39,223 nt of DNA. It comes from [Clostridium] symbiosum (GTDB lineage: Bacteria; Bacillota; Clostridia; Lachnospirales; Lachnospiraceae). The DNA is taken from NCBI GenBank assembly GCA_021769625.1, contig JAETSN010000040.1, forward strand, positions 1 to 39,223, given 5' to 3'. A program made the translations under genes and the position numbers. Under the pieces are notes generated by a model, which had not been told where the DNA came from, did no database searches, and worked only from the letters and a program-made list of their open reading frames with translations. Positions 15,870 through 26,480 of the stretch are shown in pieces (positions within the stretch are counted from its first letter, which is position 1; each line of letters starts with the position of its first letter).

Positions 15870-18464
15870 TCAGCAGGCGCCTGCTTCCCTCTGCGCCGTC
15901 AGTTCCCCGTCCCTCAAGCCGATGCGGATCACATCCTTCTCATGCACCTCGCCCGAAAGGATCAGCTTCGCCGACAGCGTCTCCACATACTTCTGGATAT
16001 ACCGCTTCAGCGGCCTTGCGCCGTAGACCGGATCGTAAGCCTGCTCTATGATATAGTCCTTCGCTTCCTCCGACAGGGAAATGCTCAGTTCCTTATCCGC
16101 AAGCCGCCTGTTCAGATCATCAATGATCAACGTAATAATACCGCCGATATTTTCCTTTGTCAACGGCTTGAACAGGATCTGTTCATCCAGACGGTTCAAA
16201 AATTCCGGCCTGAAATGCGCCCTCAGCTCTTCCATAACAGCTGTTTCGCAATCTTTACTGATGGAGCCGTCCGCCTGAATTCCCTCCAACAGATACTGTG
16301 CGCCGATATTGGACGTCATGATCAGGATCGTATTCTTAAAGTCCACGGTCCGTCCCTGGGAGTCCGTGATCCGCCCGTCGTCCAGCACCTGCAGCAGCAC
16401 ATTGAACACATCGGGGTGGGCTTTCTCTATCTCATCGAACAGTACCACGGAATACGGTTTCCTTCTGACCGCTTCGGTCAACTGTCCGCCCTCCTCATAT
16501 CCCACATATCCGGGAGGCGCCCCGATCAGTCTCGATACGGAGTATTTCTCCATATATTCACTCATATCGATCCGCACCATGTTGTTTTCATCGTCAAACA
16601 GACATGCCGCCAGCGACTTTGCCAGCTCCGTCTTCCCGACGCCCGTGGGACCGAGGAACAGGAAGGAACCGATCGGTTTCGACGGATCTTTGATGCCCGC
16701 CTTGGAGCGGATGATCGCCTCTGTCACCTTGGTGACACCTTCATCTTGTCCGATGACACGCCTGTGCAACTCCCTGTCAAGATGCAGTGTCTTATTTCTT
16801 TCACTCTCTGTCAGTTTTGCCACCGGGATACCGGTCCAACGCGAGATGATCCGGGCGATCTCCTCCTCCGTCACCTTTTCATGCACCAGCGACAGATCCT
16901 TGTTTTTCACCGCTTCCTCCTCGATCTCCAACTGCCGTTTCAGGGTCGGGAGCTTCGAGTACTGCAGTTCACCCGCCTTCTCATAATCTCCCTCCCGCTG
17001 GGCAATCTCGATCTGCCCGTTTAACGCCTCGATCTCCTCCCGCAGTTTCGACAGCTTCTCCACGGAATTTTTCTCGTTGTCCCACTGGGCTTTCCGTTTA
17101 TCAAGCTCCGCCTTTTCCTCCGCCAGTTCTCTCTGCAGATTCGCCAGCCGCTCTTTGCTCAGATTGTCATCCTCTTTCTTCAGCGCCGCCTCCTCGATCT
17201 CCATCTGCATCACATGCCGGTTCAGCTCATCAAGCTCCGTCGGCATGGAATCCAGTTCCGTCTTGATCAGCGCGCAGGCCTCATCCACCAGGTCGATCGC
17301 CTTATCCGGCAGGAATCTGTCGGAGATATAGCGGTTCGACAAAGTCGCCGCGGTCACCAGCGCCGTATCCAGGATCTTTACGCCGTGATATACCTCATAT
17401 CTGTCCTTCAGGCCTCGGAGAATGGATATCGTATCCTCCACCGTCGGCTCCTCCACTAACACCGGCTGGAAACGCCGCTCTAACGCCGCGTCCTTCTCCA
17501 CATACTGCCGGTACTCATTTAAGGTGGTAGCGCCGATACAGTGCAGCTCCCCTCTTGCCAGCATAGGCTTTAACATATTTCCCGCATCCAGCGCCCCGTC
17601 CGTCTTGCCCGCGCCCACGATGGTGTGCAGCTCGTCGATGAACAGAATAATCTGCCCGTCGGATTTCTTCACATCCTCCAGCACCGCTTTCAGACGTTCC
17701 TCAAACTCGCCCCGGTACTTGGCGCCCGCCACCAGCGCGCCCATATCCAGCGCAAAGATCTTTTTATCCTTCAGCCCCTGGGGCACATCGCCCCTGACGA
17801 TACGCTGCGCCAGCCCTTCCACCACCGCGGTCTTGCCGACGCCTGGCTCACCGATCAGCACCGGATTGTTCTTGCTCTTTCTGGACAGGATACGGATCAC
17901 ATTCCGGATCTCATTGTCCCTGCCGATCACTGGATCGAGCTTCTGCTGTCTCGCCCGCTCCACCAGCTCCTGCCCGTATTTTTCCAGCGTATCATAAGTC
18001 GCCTCCGGGTTGTCGCTGGTCACCCGCTGATTTCCCCGAATCGTGGAAAGCGCCTGCAGAAAACGCTCCCTCGTAATGCCAAACTCCCGGAAGATCTCCT
18101 TGATCTCCTTATTCGGCTCCTTGATCATCATCAAAAACAGATGTTCCACGGAAACATACTCGTCCCCCATCTGTTTCGCCTCGTCCTCCGCGGAAACCAG
18201 TACCTTATTTAAATACTGCCCGATGTATACCTGGCCGCCCTGCACTTTCACACGCTTTTCCAACGCCTGCTTTACGCGGTTTACAAAATACTCTTTCTGG
18301 ATCTCCATCTTCTCGATCAGTTTCAGGATCAGGCTGTCCTCTATCGTCAAAAGACTGTACAGCAGATGCTCCTGCTCAATTTCCTGATTGCCGTATTCAT
18401 AAGCCAGCTTCTCACACCGATCCACCGCCTGAATCGAGTTTTGTGTAAATTTTGAAATGTTCAT
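15870..18464 (-). CDS. clpB: Chaperone ClpB (Hsp104-type disaggregase)
   Basis: Hexameric AAA+ disaggregase that extracts polypeptides from aggregates together with DnaK. At 864 aa it is full length. The N-terminal Clp repeat domain (1-145) begins [17 protein letters not shown]1 has Walker A GEPGVGKT (about 200-210) and [12 protein letters not shown]. The middle coiled coil typical of ClpB (about 405-525) is present, which excludes ClpC, ClpA and ClpE. NBD2 has Walker A GPTGVGKT (about 605) and [16 protein letters not shown] lies five bases before the ATG. The promoter overlaps a CIRCE-like operator, implying HrcA heat-shock control. A CCGGCG-CGCCGG hairpin without a T run lies at 15820-15835, downstream of the stop. 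Confidence 0.97.
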   Translation of the reverse strand: MNISKFTQNSIQAVDRCEKLAYEYGNQEIEQEHLLYSLLTIEDSLILKLIEKMEIQKEYFVNRVKQALEKRVKVQGGQVYIGQYLNKVLVSAEDEAKQMGDEYVSVEHLFLMMIKEPNKEIKEIFREFGITRERFLQALSTIRGNQRVTSDNPEATYDTLEKYGQELVERARQQKLDPVIGRDNEIRNVIRILSRKSKNNPVLIGEPGVGKTAVVEGLAQRIVRGDVPQGLKDKKIFALDMGALVAGAKYRGEFEERLKAVLEDVKKSDGQIILFIDELHTIVGAGKTDGALDAGNMLKPMLARGELHCIGATTLNEYRQYVEKDAALERRFQPVLVEEPTVEDTISILRGLKDRYEVYHGVKILDTALVTAATLSNRYISDRFLPDKAIDLVDEACALIKTELDSMPTELDELNRHVMQMEIEEAALKKEDDNLSKERLANLQRELAEEKAELDKRKAQWDNEKNSVEKLSKLREEIEALNGQIEIAQREGDYEKAGELQYSKLPTLKRQLEIEEEAVKNKDLSLVHEKVTEEEIARIISRWTGIPVAKLTESERNKTLHLDRELHRRVIGQDEGVTKVTEAIIRSKAGIKDPSKPIGSFLFLGPTGVGKTELAKSLAACLFDDENNMVRIDMSEYMEKYSVSRLIGAPPGYVGYEEGGQLTEAVRRKPYSVVLFDEIEKAHPDVFNVLLQVLDDGRITDSQGRTVDFKNTILIMTSNIGAQYLLEGIQADGSISKDCETAVMEELRAHFRPEFLNRLDEQILFKPLTKENIGGIITLIIDDLNRRLADKELSISLSEEAKDYIIEQAYDPVYGARPLKRYIQKYVETLSAKLILSGEVHEKDVIRIGLRDGELTAQREAGAC

Positions 18465-18526
18465 AAAAGCACCTCCCTACTCTCATATTATGTGCTGTTT
18501 CATCCATATTTCTTTCCTGCGATATT

Positions 18527-18569
18527 AAAATATCACTGTTTGTTAGCCACGTCAATAGGTGAGTGCTAA
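18527..18569 (-). promoter_or_regulatory. clpB promoter overlapped by a CIRCE-like operator
   Basis: The promoter reads TTGACG (18550-18555), 17-bp spacer, TATTTT (18527-18532) on the minus strand. On that strand TTAGCACTC (18561-18569) is a perfect CIRCE half site. After exactly nine bases comes CGTGGCTAA (18543-18551), which keeps only the GCTAA end of the second half. The second half overlaps the -35 box, a good place for HrcA repression. Confidence 0.7.
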
Positions 18570-18752
18570 AATTTTCTGAAAATTCTATAAATTTAGATTG
18601 TAATCGGATTTAATCCTTCCAGATAAATCTGTGGTTGATGGACTCCCTGCCATCGCCGGAATACACCTTAACAGAACCTCCGTCTCTTCCCTTTCTTTTT
18701 GAAACCAGTTTCCTATTGCAGAAAGGCCCTGGTCTGACTGTGTGTTTCGGTT

Positions 18753-21700
18753 TTACTTCCCTGAAACCCTGACTTCCTCCCCGAAATAGAAGGAATACAG
18801 TATCCTCTCCTTCACTCTCTTCCCGGTCATTCTCTCCAACGCTTCCCCGTAGTAGTCAAGCTGCACTCGATATCTGTCCGCCAACTCCTGCGGCGAATTA
18901 ATAACGTCTGTTTTGTAATCCAGCAAAACAATCTCTCCATCCTCCTCAAAAAACACATCTATGATCCCCTGCACCAAAACCTGTTCTGTCTCCGGAAACT
19001 CTTCCGACAGCCTTGCCGCACTGATGCCCAGCATAAAGGGCTGTTCCTTCCACAGCTTCCCCGCTTTCGCCGCCCGGTGCATCCGCTCGGCCAGCGGGCT
19101 GTTCATAAAGCGCAGGATTTTCTTTCCGCTGGCCGCCGCCTTATATTCCCCGGATAAAAGCCCTGCCGCATACCAGTCTTCTATTTTTCTGCCCAGCCAT
19201 GCCATATCGTATCTGCCGATCTCTTTCCATTCCCTTGCTTCTTCCGATATTGCTCTCTCTTTTTCCGCTCCGCCTTCCGTTCCGGATATCTTTGTTTTTC
19301 CTGATGCCTCTGTCTCTTCCGGCTCGTCCGCTCCTGCATCCGGCAGATTCCCGAAATCCATCAGTTCCATCACCCGGTGCATCGCGCTTCCTCTGGTCGT
19401 GCCGGATATCTTCTCCTCCTCATCCTGTCTTCGCAAAAAGAGCGGCAGGTAGGGCGCCGGCACTTCCTCCTCAAAGAGATGTTTCCCGTTGTCCGCTTCC
19501 TCCCCGGGCAGCTCTCCTGCGGGATCTCCCGCCATATTGTGAATAGCCGCCATCTTCAATTCGGAGACAGTGGTCTTCGCATATAATTTTTGCAGATTTT
19601 CGTGGGGATACCGGAAACCGAATCGATTTTGCAAGTATTCCTGCAGTTTCTTGTCGATATCGCAGGTATTTAAATTCATTTTGAAAGATTCCGCGTCATT
19701 TAAGACCCTGTAATCTTCCTGCAGTAAATCCGTCTGTAAACCCGTATTTTCCACTATCCTGCAGATAATATCGTCCTTCAGAGGAACCTTTGGCGCTTCC
19801 GCATCTATCTGACACCGCTGAAAAACTTCCTCCATCCCTTCCATTCGCATAACACACGTTACTAATAATTCCAGAAAACTGCCCGCACTGCTCCTGGTCA
19901 AATAGGGCAATACTGTCTTATCGTGTTGGAGAATTCCTGATTTTCCCTGCAATAATCTTGCCGCATCATCAGTAACACCTGTTATTATCAACTTCTCCTT
20001 CGCCCTTGTGAGCGCCACATATAAGATCCGCAGTTCCTCCGCCTGGGAATCCAGCAAGATTTTCCGGGACAGCGCCGCCTTGCGCAGAGTCCTCTGTCTG
20101 ATGCGCAGCACCGGATCTGTCAGATCCACCGCGATCCCTATATCCATATCCATCAGCACCGCCGAGGAAGCGTCCCTGCGGTTCATCTTTTTTCCCATGC
20201 CCGCCACAATACAGACCGGAAATTCCAGTCCCTTACTCTTATGTATGGTCATGATCCTGACCACATCCGCCGCCTCATCCTGCGTGCCTGCCTCCCCGTA
20301 ATCGATACTGTATTTTTCTATCTGATCAATATACCGGATAAAATGATAAAGTCCCTTGAAACTGGTCTTTTCAAAGGCAGCCGCCTTCTGCAGCAGCATC
20401 TGGGCGTTGGCGCGCCGCTGCCTCCCGCCGGGCAGTGCCGCCACATACTCCAGATAATGGCTCTCCTCCATGATCTTGGAGAGCAGTTCCCTGATGGAAA
20501 GCCACACCGAACAGCGCCTAAGCTCCGTATGCCAGTCCAGAAATCTTCTGCACTTTACCGCAAGCGCATCCGCCGGATCCGCCTCCTCCACATACCGCTT
20601 CATCTTCTTATAGAGCTTCTGCCTGCCCGGAACAGCTGCCGCAAGGCGCGCTGCCTCCACATCCGTAAATGAGCCAAAACAGGACTTTAAGACACCGAAC
20701 ATCGGAATATCCTGCAGCGGATTGTCCAGCGTTCTCAACAGCTGCAGAATGACCTGCACTTCCGACGTCTGAAAATAGCCTGTTCTGGAACTGATAAAGC
20801 AGGGGATATCCTGCCTGCCCAGCACTTCCTGAAACACCTCGTCGATTCCGCTGCTGCTGCGCAGTAAAATAACGATATCTCCATAACACAACGGGCGCAT
20901 ACATCCGCTGTCCTTATCTAACACCTGCATCTCCCGCATCAGCCTCCTGATGCGCAGCGCGATGGCTTCCGCCTCCTGCTCAATCGCCGTTTTTTCCGTG
21001 TCTTCGGATCTTTCTATGATGATGAGCTCTGTCTTATTCTCCTTTTTTGACACTTTATTTTTAATATCATTCGTTATTTTATTTCCCGCCGCCGAAGCTT
21101 CCCGCTCCCGTTCTTTCGCCGCATGATCAGGATCCGACCCTTCCCGCACCACATCGCCAGCCCCCGACTGCACCCGTACTGCATCATCATAATCCCGCAG
21201 CTCCTGCATCACATCATCACAATCCCATCGCTCCCGCACCGCATCATCGTAATACTTCGCCCCATAATAGAGCATGGCATTCTCGTCGTAATCGATGCCT
21301 CCCAGATTCCGCGCCAGAAGCTGCGAAAAGATCAGATTCACACTGTCGATCACTTCCCGCCTGCTCCGGAAATTCTGCCGCAGATTCACAAGCCGCCTCT
21401 CCCCCTCTTCCCCGGAGTAGGCATAAAACTTTTCCATAAACAGTTCCGGCCTCGCCAGACGGAATTTGTAGATGCTCTGCTTCACATCCCCCACCATAAA
21501 ACGGTTAAAATGTCCGGAGTCCTCCCCCGAAATACAGCTCAGGATACATTCCTGCACCAGATTGCTGTCCTGATATTCATCGATCATGATCTCGCAAAAA
21601 TAGTCCCGCAGCTCCAGCGCGGCAGCCGTCGGCTCCACAAATACGCCTTCTTCATTCTCCCTCCTCCTGCAGAGAATACTGAGCGTCAGATGCTCCATAT

Positions 21701-23018
21701 CCGAAAAATCGATCATGTTCTTTTCTCTTTTTTTAGCCGCAAACCGCTCCCCAAACAAAGCTGTCAACTCAACCAGTTCCCGCACCAGCGGCGAAACCTG
21801 CCTGCATTGCCGAAGAAGCGCCTCCTCCCCCAGCAAAAAGAACTGCTCCTTCAACTGCTCTAACTGCTTTTTCACGCCGTTTCTGGCCTGTTTGACCATC
21901 TCCCGTTTTCCGGGGTCTACGCAAGCATCCTTCTTGGAGGAGAGCCTCTCAAACTCCACTCTTTCCAGCGCTTCCCCGCATCCCGAGAAAGTTTCCGCCC
22001 GGGCAGCCGCCTCCAGCGCTTCCAGACTTTTTTCCAGATTTTCTCCGTACATATAAGGACCATCCGGCTTCTCGCAGATCCTGACACAGCGCCGCAGCTC
22101 TTCTGCCATTTCCGGCAGTATGTTCCCCAGATACGTCATGATATACCGCATAAAAGGTGCCTGCTCCATCTCTTCTATGGAGGAAAACTCATAATCCTCC
22201 CCGTGTTCCTTAAGCCACTCTTCGGGCCAGGGATAACTCATCGCAAAGCGGTAAAGGGATAAGATGCTCTCCTCCAGCACAGTCTCTTTTTTTCCGGTAC
22301 TGTACGCCTCCACCAGTGCCTGAAACGGGCTCACATATTTCCCGGCATCTTCCCCGCCTGCCTCCTGCCCTGCCCCTTTCACTGTCTTTTCCTGCCCTGC
22401 TCCTTCAGACTCCTCTACCGATATCTTTTCCTGTGCCGCTCCTTCCGCCGCCTCTTCCGTTCTCTCCTCCTGCGCCGCTCCTTCCGACGCCTCTCCCGCC
22501 CTCTCCTCCTGCGCCGCTCCTTCCGACGCCTCTCCCGATCTCTTCCTCTCTGCTTTCTCCTCCTCCAGCTTCGCAAAGGCTTCTTCCAGCACCTCTTCGA
22601 GAACATCCTGCATCAGCAGCCCGATCTCCCCCTCATCCGCCACCCGGAAGGCAGGATCCAGCCCGATCTCCTGAAAGTGATTTCTGATCACAAACAGACA
22701 AAAGCTGTGGATCGTCGTGATCTGAGCATTGTGAATCAATGCAGACTGCCTCTGCAGATGCTCATTTTCCGGCTCCGCAGAAAGTTTTTCAGAAATAGCA
22801 TCTGTTATTCTTTCCCGCATCTCACTTGCGGCCGCACTGGTAAACGTCACCACCAAGAGCCTGTCAATATCCGCCGGATGCTCCCCCTCACTGATCATCC
22901 GGATGATCCGCTCCACGAGCACAGCCGTCTTTCCGCTCCCAGCCGCCGCTGAAACCAGTATATTTTTATCCCGCAGCGCGATCGCCCGCTCCTGCTCCCC
23001 CGTAAACTGCCTTTCCAT
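18753..23018 (-). CDS. addA: ATP-dependent helicase/nuclease subunit A
   Basis: AddA of the AddAB complex, which processes double-strand ends for recombination (the Gram-positive counterpart of RecBCD). SF1 helicase motifs are visible: Walker A AAAGSGKTAVLVERI (about 24-38), VVTFTSAAASEMRERI, IDEYQDSN and TIHKSKGLEFPVCIV. The C-terminal RecB-like nuclease has LLDYKTDVINSPQEL and QLDYYGEAL. At 1421 aa it is longer than most Firmicute AddA proteins. The excess includes a tandem 13-residue repeat near residues 160-215 and a second charged insert near 585-650 with 10-residue units. The start is ATG at 23018, three bases after the addB stop, with GGAGG 14 bases upstream. Confidence 0.96.
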   Translation of the reverse strand: MERQFTGEQERAIALRDKNILVSAAAGSGKTAVLVERIIRMISEGEHPADIDRLLVVTFTSAAASEMRERITDAISEKLSAEPENEHLQRQSALIHNAQITTIHSFCLFVIRNHFQEIGLDPAFRVADEGEIGLLMQDVLEEVLEEAFAKLEEEKAERKRSGEASEGAAQEERAGEASEGAAQEERTEEAAEGAAQEKISVEESEGAGQEKTVKGAGQEAGGEDAGKYVSPFQALVEAYSTGKKETVLEESILSLYRFAMSYPWPEEWLKEHGEDYEFSSIEEMEQAPFMRYIMTYLGNILPEMAEELRRCVRICEKPDGPYMYGENLEKSLEALEAAARAETFSGCGEALERVEFERLSSKKDACVDPGKREMVKQARNGVKKQLEQLKEQFFLLGEEALLRQCRQVSPLVRELVELTALFGERFAAKKREKNMIDFSDMEHLTLSILCRRRENEEGVFVEPTAAALELRDYFCEIMIDEYQDSNLVQECILSCISGEDSGHFNRFMVGDVKQSIYKFRLARPELFMEKFYAYSGEEGERRLVNLRQNFRSRREVIDSVNLIFSQLLARNLGGIDYDENAMLYYGAKYYDDAVRERWDCDDVMQELRDYDDAVRVQSGAGDVVREGSDPDHAAKEREREASAAGNKITNDIKNKVSKKENKTELIIIERSEDTEKTAIEQEAEAIALRIRRLMREMQVLDKDSGCMRPLCYGDIVILLRSSSGIDEVFQEVLGRQDIPCFISSRTGYFQTSEVQVILQLLRTLDNPLQDIPMFGVLKSCFGSFTDVEAARLAAAVPGRQKLYKKMKRYVEEADPADALAVKCRRFLDWHTELRRCSVWLSIRELLSKIMEESHYLEYVAALPGGRQRRANAQMLLQKAAAFEKTSFKGLYHFIRYIDQIEKYSIDYGEAGTQDEAADVVRIMTIHKSKGLEFPVCIVAGMGKKMNRRDASSAVLMDMDIGIAVDLTDPVLRIRQRTLRKAALSRKILLDSQAEELRILYVALTRAKEKLIITGVTDDAARLLQGKSGILQHDKTVLPYLTRSSAGSFLELLVTCVMRMEGMEEVFQRCQIDAEAPKVPLKDDIICRIVENTGLQTDLLQEDYRVLNDAESFKMNLNTCDIDKKLQEYLQNRFGFRYPHENLQKLYAKTTVSELKMAAIHNMAGDPAGELPGEEADNGKHLFEEEVPAPYLPLFLRRQDEEEKISGTTRGSAMHRVMELMDFGNLPDAGADEPEETEASGKTKISGTEGGAEKERAISEEAREWKEIGRYDMAWLGRKIEDWYAAGLLSGEYKAAASGKKILRFMNSPLAERMHRAAKAGKLWKEQPFMLGISAARLSEEFPETEQVLVQGIIDVFFEEDGEIVLLDYKTDVINSPQELADRYRVQLDYYGEALERMTGKRVKERILYSFYFGEEVRVSGK
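21178..21260 (-). repeat. Degenerate 30-bp in-frame repeat in addA
   Basis: About 2.8 units of 30 bp (boundaries 21178, 21208, 21238), each centred on GCATCATC-type sequence and encoding 10-residue units such as DDAVRERWDC and DDVMQELRDY. It lies in an insert between helicase motifs. Confidence 0.65.
22383..22538 (-). repeat. Tandem 39-bp in-frame repeat in addA
   Basis: Four 39-bp units encoding SGEASEGAAQEER, AGEASEGAAQEER, TEEAAEGAAQEKI and SVEESEGAGQEKT. The first two are nearly identical at the DNA level, so expansion is recent. A partial fifth unit follows (VKGAGQEAGGE). Confidence 0.85.
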
Positions 23019-23021
23019 AAA

Positions 23022-26000
23022 TTATCTCTCTGCCTCCCGCATCCTCTCCAAAATCTCGTCCCGGCTCTCCTCCTGCAGAACCCGCTTCTCGCACCCCGGC
23101 AGTTTCTTATCAAACCCGCACACCCTGCTGTAGGGGCAATACGTGCAGGCCTCCCTATCCTTCCTGCTGTAGGGATGCATCCCGATCTCTCCGTCCAGAA
23201 TGCCGCTTCCAAGTTCTTTCAGCTTCCCCGCCGCGTAGCCGGATATCAGCTCCATATTCTCCCGGCTCATCAGCAGGGAATTTTCCGCGAAACTCCCGTC
23301 TTTTTTCCTGCTCAGCGGCAGCACTTTTTTTACCGTCCCTTCGGAAGCATCTATTTTCTCGATGATCCCCTCATCGTCATTCACGATCCCGGTGGGCCGC
23401 AACACCTTTCTCAGCTCCGCATTGATCTCCTCCGGCGTTTTCTCCTCTTTCATCTCCAGGATCGGATCATCAATATGATAATACAAAATACCGGCAGGCA
23501 CGATCTCTTTCCCCGGATTCTGCCTTTTCTCATATTCCATCGCCGCATTCAGATAAGTCACGAGCTGCAGCTGCAGCCCGTGATACAGCGCCACGATGTC
23601 AAAATTATTCTTCCCTGATTTATAGTCTATCACCTTTACGTAACATACGTTATCTTCCTCGCAGGTATCCAGCCTGTCTATCCTGCCCACCAGCCTCATC
23701 TTTTCTTCTTCCGTCAGCGCCACATTGACCGCATCCAGATCCTGCAGCGAAGAAAAGGACATCTCAAACTTTTTCGGCAAAAACTTCCCCTGCTGCAGTT
23801 GATACTGCAGCGTAAAGACTGCCCGCCGCAAAATCCTCCCGATCCTCTCGAGCACATACCTGCTCCGCGCCGTCTCATAGAGCACCGCATTTCCGTAAGC
23901 CGCCGTGTCCGCCTCCAATATCTCCTGCAGAAGCTTCTCCCCGGCCTCCCGCGGAAAATCAAACCAGCTGTATCCTGTCTCCGGCAGCTTTTCCGAAAAC
24001 TCCGCCAGCACACTGTGGAATATATTTCCCATATCCACCGCTTCAAAACCGAACTCCTTCCGCTCTTCCAGCAGCAGCTCATACTTCAGAAAATGCGCAT
24101 AGGCGCAGGCGGCAAAGGTCTCCAGCCTGGTGATGCTCCCCACCAGATCGCTCCCACACAGGGCAAGGGCAAGCTGCTTCGGAAGGCGTTCCTCCCGATA
24201 CCGCATAAATGCCCCCTGCAGCAGCTTTTCCGTTTCCTCTGCGGTCTCATCCTCCCCCTGCATCACTTTCAATATCTGCAGTAAAGACGCCTCCTTCTCC
24301 GATGAAAGATTCCCTGAGACAGCCTCCCTCAGGCCGTCCGCCACATAATCATAACTATCCTGCCAGGTCTCCAGCCTTTCAAAAATATCCTCCTCCTCCG
24401 GATTTTCTATCGCCAGATCCGGATACAATTTCTTCATCATCTCGATCAGATAAGCCGGCCGCAGTGTCTTCCCGTCCTGGTCACAGCCCGCCCACGTCAT
24501 ATAAAGCCTGCCTGACGGTTTTGTCATGTTCATATACAGATACAGCCGCTGGGTATACATCTTCTGTCTCGGAGAAGGTGCCAGCTCATAGTCGGATCCC
24601 TGCAGAAACTCCCTGTCGATATCCGAGAGGATGCCGCCGCTCCCCGTGTTCCCCGGGATATTGCCGTCATTGACCCCGAGGAACAATAACACCTGTATTT
24701 CTTTTAGCCTGCTCCGCTGTATATCCCCGACCGTCACATGGTCCACATTCTGTGGGATCGTCCCAACCTGCATTTCCGAGAACCCCGCATCCAGGAGTTC
24801 TGCAAACTCCTGATCTGTCAGTTCCTCTTCTCCCGATAATTCCACGATCTCCGAGAGCAGATCTATGATAAACGGATAGATCTGATGATACTCCCTCGCC
24901 CGCACCGGATCCCCGTTTTCCTCGAACTCTTTTTCGAAAGCCGCCAGTTTTTCCTGAATGCGGCACTCCACGATAAAATCGTAGAGCGCCCGCACCTTCT
25001 CCGCAGCGGTCTTCCCCATATCTTTCAGATACGCCGCACTGTGCAGAATTTCCTCCCGCGCCTTATTCAGCCGCTCCAGCAGATCGGCTCCCTCCGTCTC
25101 TTCCTCCCCCGAGTCCCCCTTTTTCTCGAACTCCTTCGGCAGCCTCGTAAAGATCCTGCTAAAGCGCCCGTACCCATGGATGCCCATCTCCCGGATATAG
25201 TTATCCAGCTCATCCGCCTGCTCCATGGAAAGCTCCGTCAGCCCGGTCCTGACATAATGGTTTACCGCATCTTCGGAAAAATCCTGACTGTACAGCCGCA
25301 GTGCGCTCCGTATGAATTCCACAAAAGGATTCAGCAGGATCCCCTTGTTCTGATCGATAAAAAAGGGAATCCCCAGCTTGGAAAACTCGCTGCTGATCAG
25401 AGCCTCATAATTTTCCAGATTACCGCAGACCACCCCAATATCCCGGAAACAATAACCCTCCTCCCGAATCAGCCGCCGGATGATGCGCGCCGCATATCTC
25501 GCCTCCTCCCGCATCCCCGGCAGAAAGGCAAGATATATACCCTCCGGTGCGCCTCTATATTCCTTCTGCGGATAGCGGAACAGACTCTGTTCCAGATGTG
25601 CCAGAGCAGGAACGCTTTTCAGCCGCCGCACAGGCGCCTCCCTCAAAAACAGATCCTTCCCACGCTCTATTCCCGCCTCCTCGGCGCATTTCTCGAGAGA
25701 TTTCAATGTCTTTACAGATAGGGCAAAGAGATTTTGCTCTCCCACCTCTTTATAGGGGTCTTTCTGTCCGTCAAAAATCAGAGTGAAACAAAGTTCCTGC
25801 GCCACCCGCATCAGTTCCCGGATCACCTGAAGCTGGATCGGTGTAAAACCGGTAAAACCGTCAAACACGATAACGCTTCCCCGCAGCATGGCGGAGCGCT
25901 CTATTCTGGAAGATAACACCTGTAATGATTCCTCTTTGGTCAGATAATGATCCCTGATATACTCCTCAAACCCCTGATATAAAAGCGCCAGATCTTTCAG

Positions 26001-26462
26001 TTTTCCCGCCAGTGCACCCCGCTTTTCGGAAAAGGCAATGATCTTGTCCAGTTCCGAAAGTCCAATACCGTACTGCATAAACTCTGAAATGGCAGATTTG
26101 ATCTCATGAATATAGCCCTGCTTTTTCAGATAGCCGCCCAGCACTTTAAGCTCAGGTTTCAGCCGGTCGGCCACGATCCGCAGGATCAGATTTTTCCCCG
26201 TATCGTCTAAAACCGGCTGAGATACTCCGCCGGTTTCTTCAAAGACTCTGTATGACAGCCTGCCAAAGCTTAACACATCGATGTTCATAATGCCGTGGCA
26301 GGGGTGTTTTTCCACTAATGACCTCTGGGTCTCCATCGTGAACTGGTCGGGGACAAGAAACAGATACCGCTTATCCGGATGCTCCATGGACTCACGGATG
26401 ACCCGCTCCTGCAGTATGCTGCTCTTTCCCGAACCAGAACCGCCAAAAATAAATGATAACAT
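23022..26462 (-). CDS. addB: ATP-dependent helicase/nuclease subunit B
   Basis: Partner of AddA, 1146 aa, usual size. Walker A is GGSGSGKSS (7-15). The C-terminal nuclease has KVIDYKSGKNNFD followed by GLQLQLVTYL. The four cysteines of the AddB iron-sulphur cluster are identifiable: one in the FAACAYAHFLKYEL segment and three near the C-terminus in REACTYCPYSRVCGFD. The start is ATG at 26462, with AAGGA eight bases upstream. addA follows three bases after the stop. The gene encoding the acidic anchored protein lies 18 bp upstream, so the three genes probably form one operon. Confidence 0.96.
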   Translation of the reverse strand: MLSFIFGGSGSGKSSILQERVIRESMEHPDKRYLFLVPDQFTMETQRSLVEKHPCHGIMNIDVLSFGRLSYRVFEETGGVSQPVLDDTGKNLILRIVADRLKPELKVLGGYLKKQGYIHEIKSAISEFMQYGIGLSELDKIIAFSEKRGALAGKLKDLALLYQGFEEYIRDHYLTKEESLQVLSSRIERSAMLRGSVIVFDGFTGFTPIQLQVIRELMRVAQELCFTLIFDGQKDPYKEVGEQNLFALSVKTLKSLEKCAEEAGIERGKDLFLREAPVRRLKSVPALAHLEQSLFRYPQKEYRGAPEGIYLAFLPGMREEARYAARIIRRLIREEGYCFRDIGVVCGNLENYEALISSEFSKLGIPFFIDQNKGILLNPFVEFIRSALRLYSQDFSEDAVNHYVRTGLTELSMEQADELDNYIREMGIHGYGRFSRIFTRLPKEFEKKGDSGEEETEGADLLERLNKAREEILHSAAYLKDMGKTAAEKVRALYDFIVECRIQEKLAAFEKEFEENGDPVRAREYHQIYPFIIDLLSEIVELSGEEELTDQEFAELLDAGFSEMQVGTIPQNVDHVTVGDIQRSRLKEIQVLLFLGVNDGNIPGNTGSGGILSDIDREFLQGSDYELAPSPRQKMYTQRLYLYMNMTKPSGRLYMTWAGCDQDGKTLRPAYLIEMMKKLYPDLAIENPEEEDIFERLETWQDSYDYVADGLREAVSGNLSSEKEASLLQILKVMQGEDETAEETEKLLQGAFMRYREERLPKQLALALCGSDLVGSITRLETFAACAYAHFLKYELLLEERKEFGFEAVDMGNIFHSVLAEFSEKLPETGYSWFDFPREAGEKLLQEILEADTAAYGNAVLYETARSRYVLERIGRILRRAVFTLQYQLQQGKFLPKKFEMSFSSLQDLDAVNVALTEEEKMRLVGRIDRLDTCEEDNVCYVKVIDYKSGKNNFDIVALYHGLQLQLVTYLNAAMEYEKRQNPGKEIVPAGILYYHIDDPILEMKEEKTPEEINAELRKVLRPTGIVNDDEGIIEKIDASEGTVKKVLPLSRKKDGSFAENSLLMSRENMELISGYAAGKLKELGSGILDGEIGMHPYSRKDREACTYCPYSRVCGFDKKLPGCEKRVLQEESRDEILERMREAER

Positions 26463-26480
26463 GAAACTATTCCTTAAAGG

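Noticed and set aside
22316-22687. Proline-rich plus-strand frame opposite addA.
   Set aside because: It is the shadow of the 39-bp repeat in addA; the helicase frame is clearly the real one.
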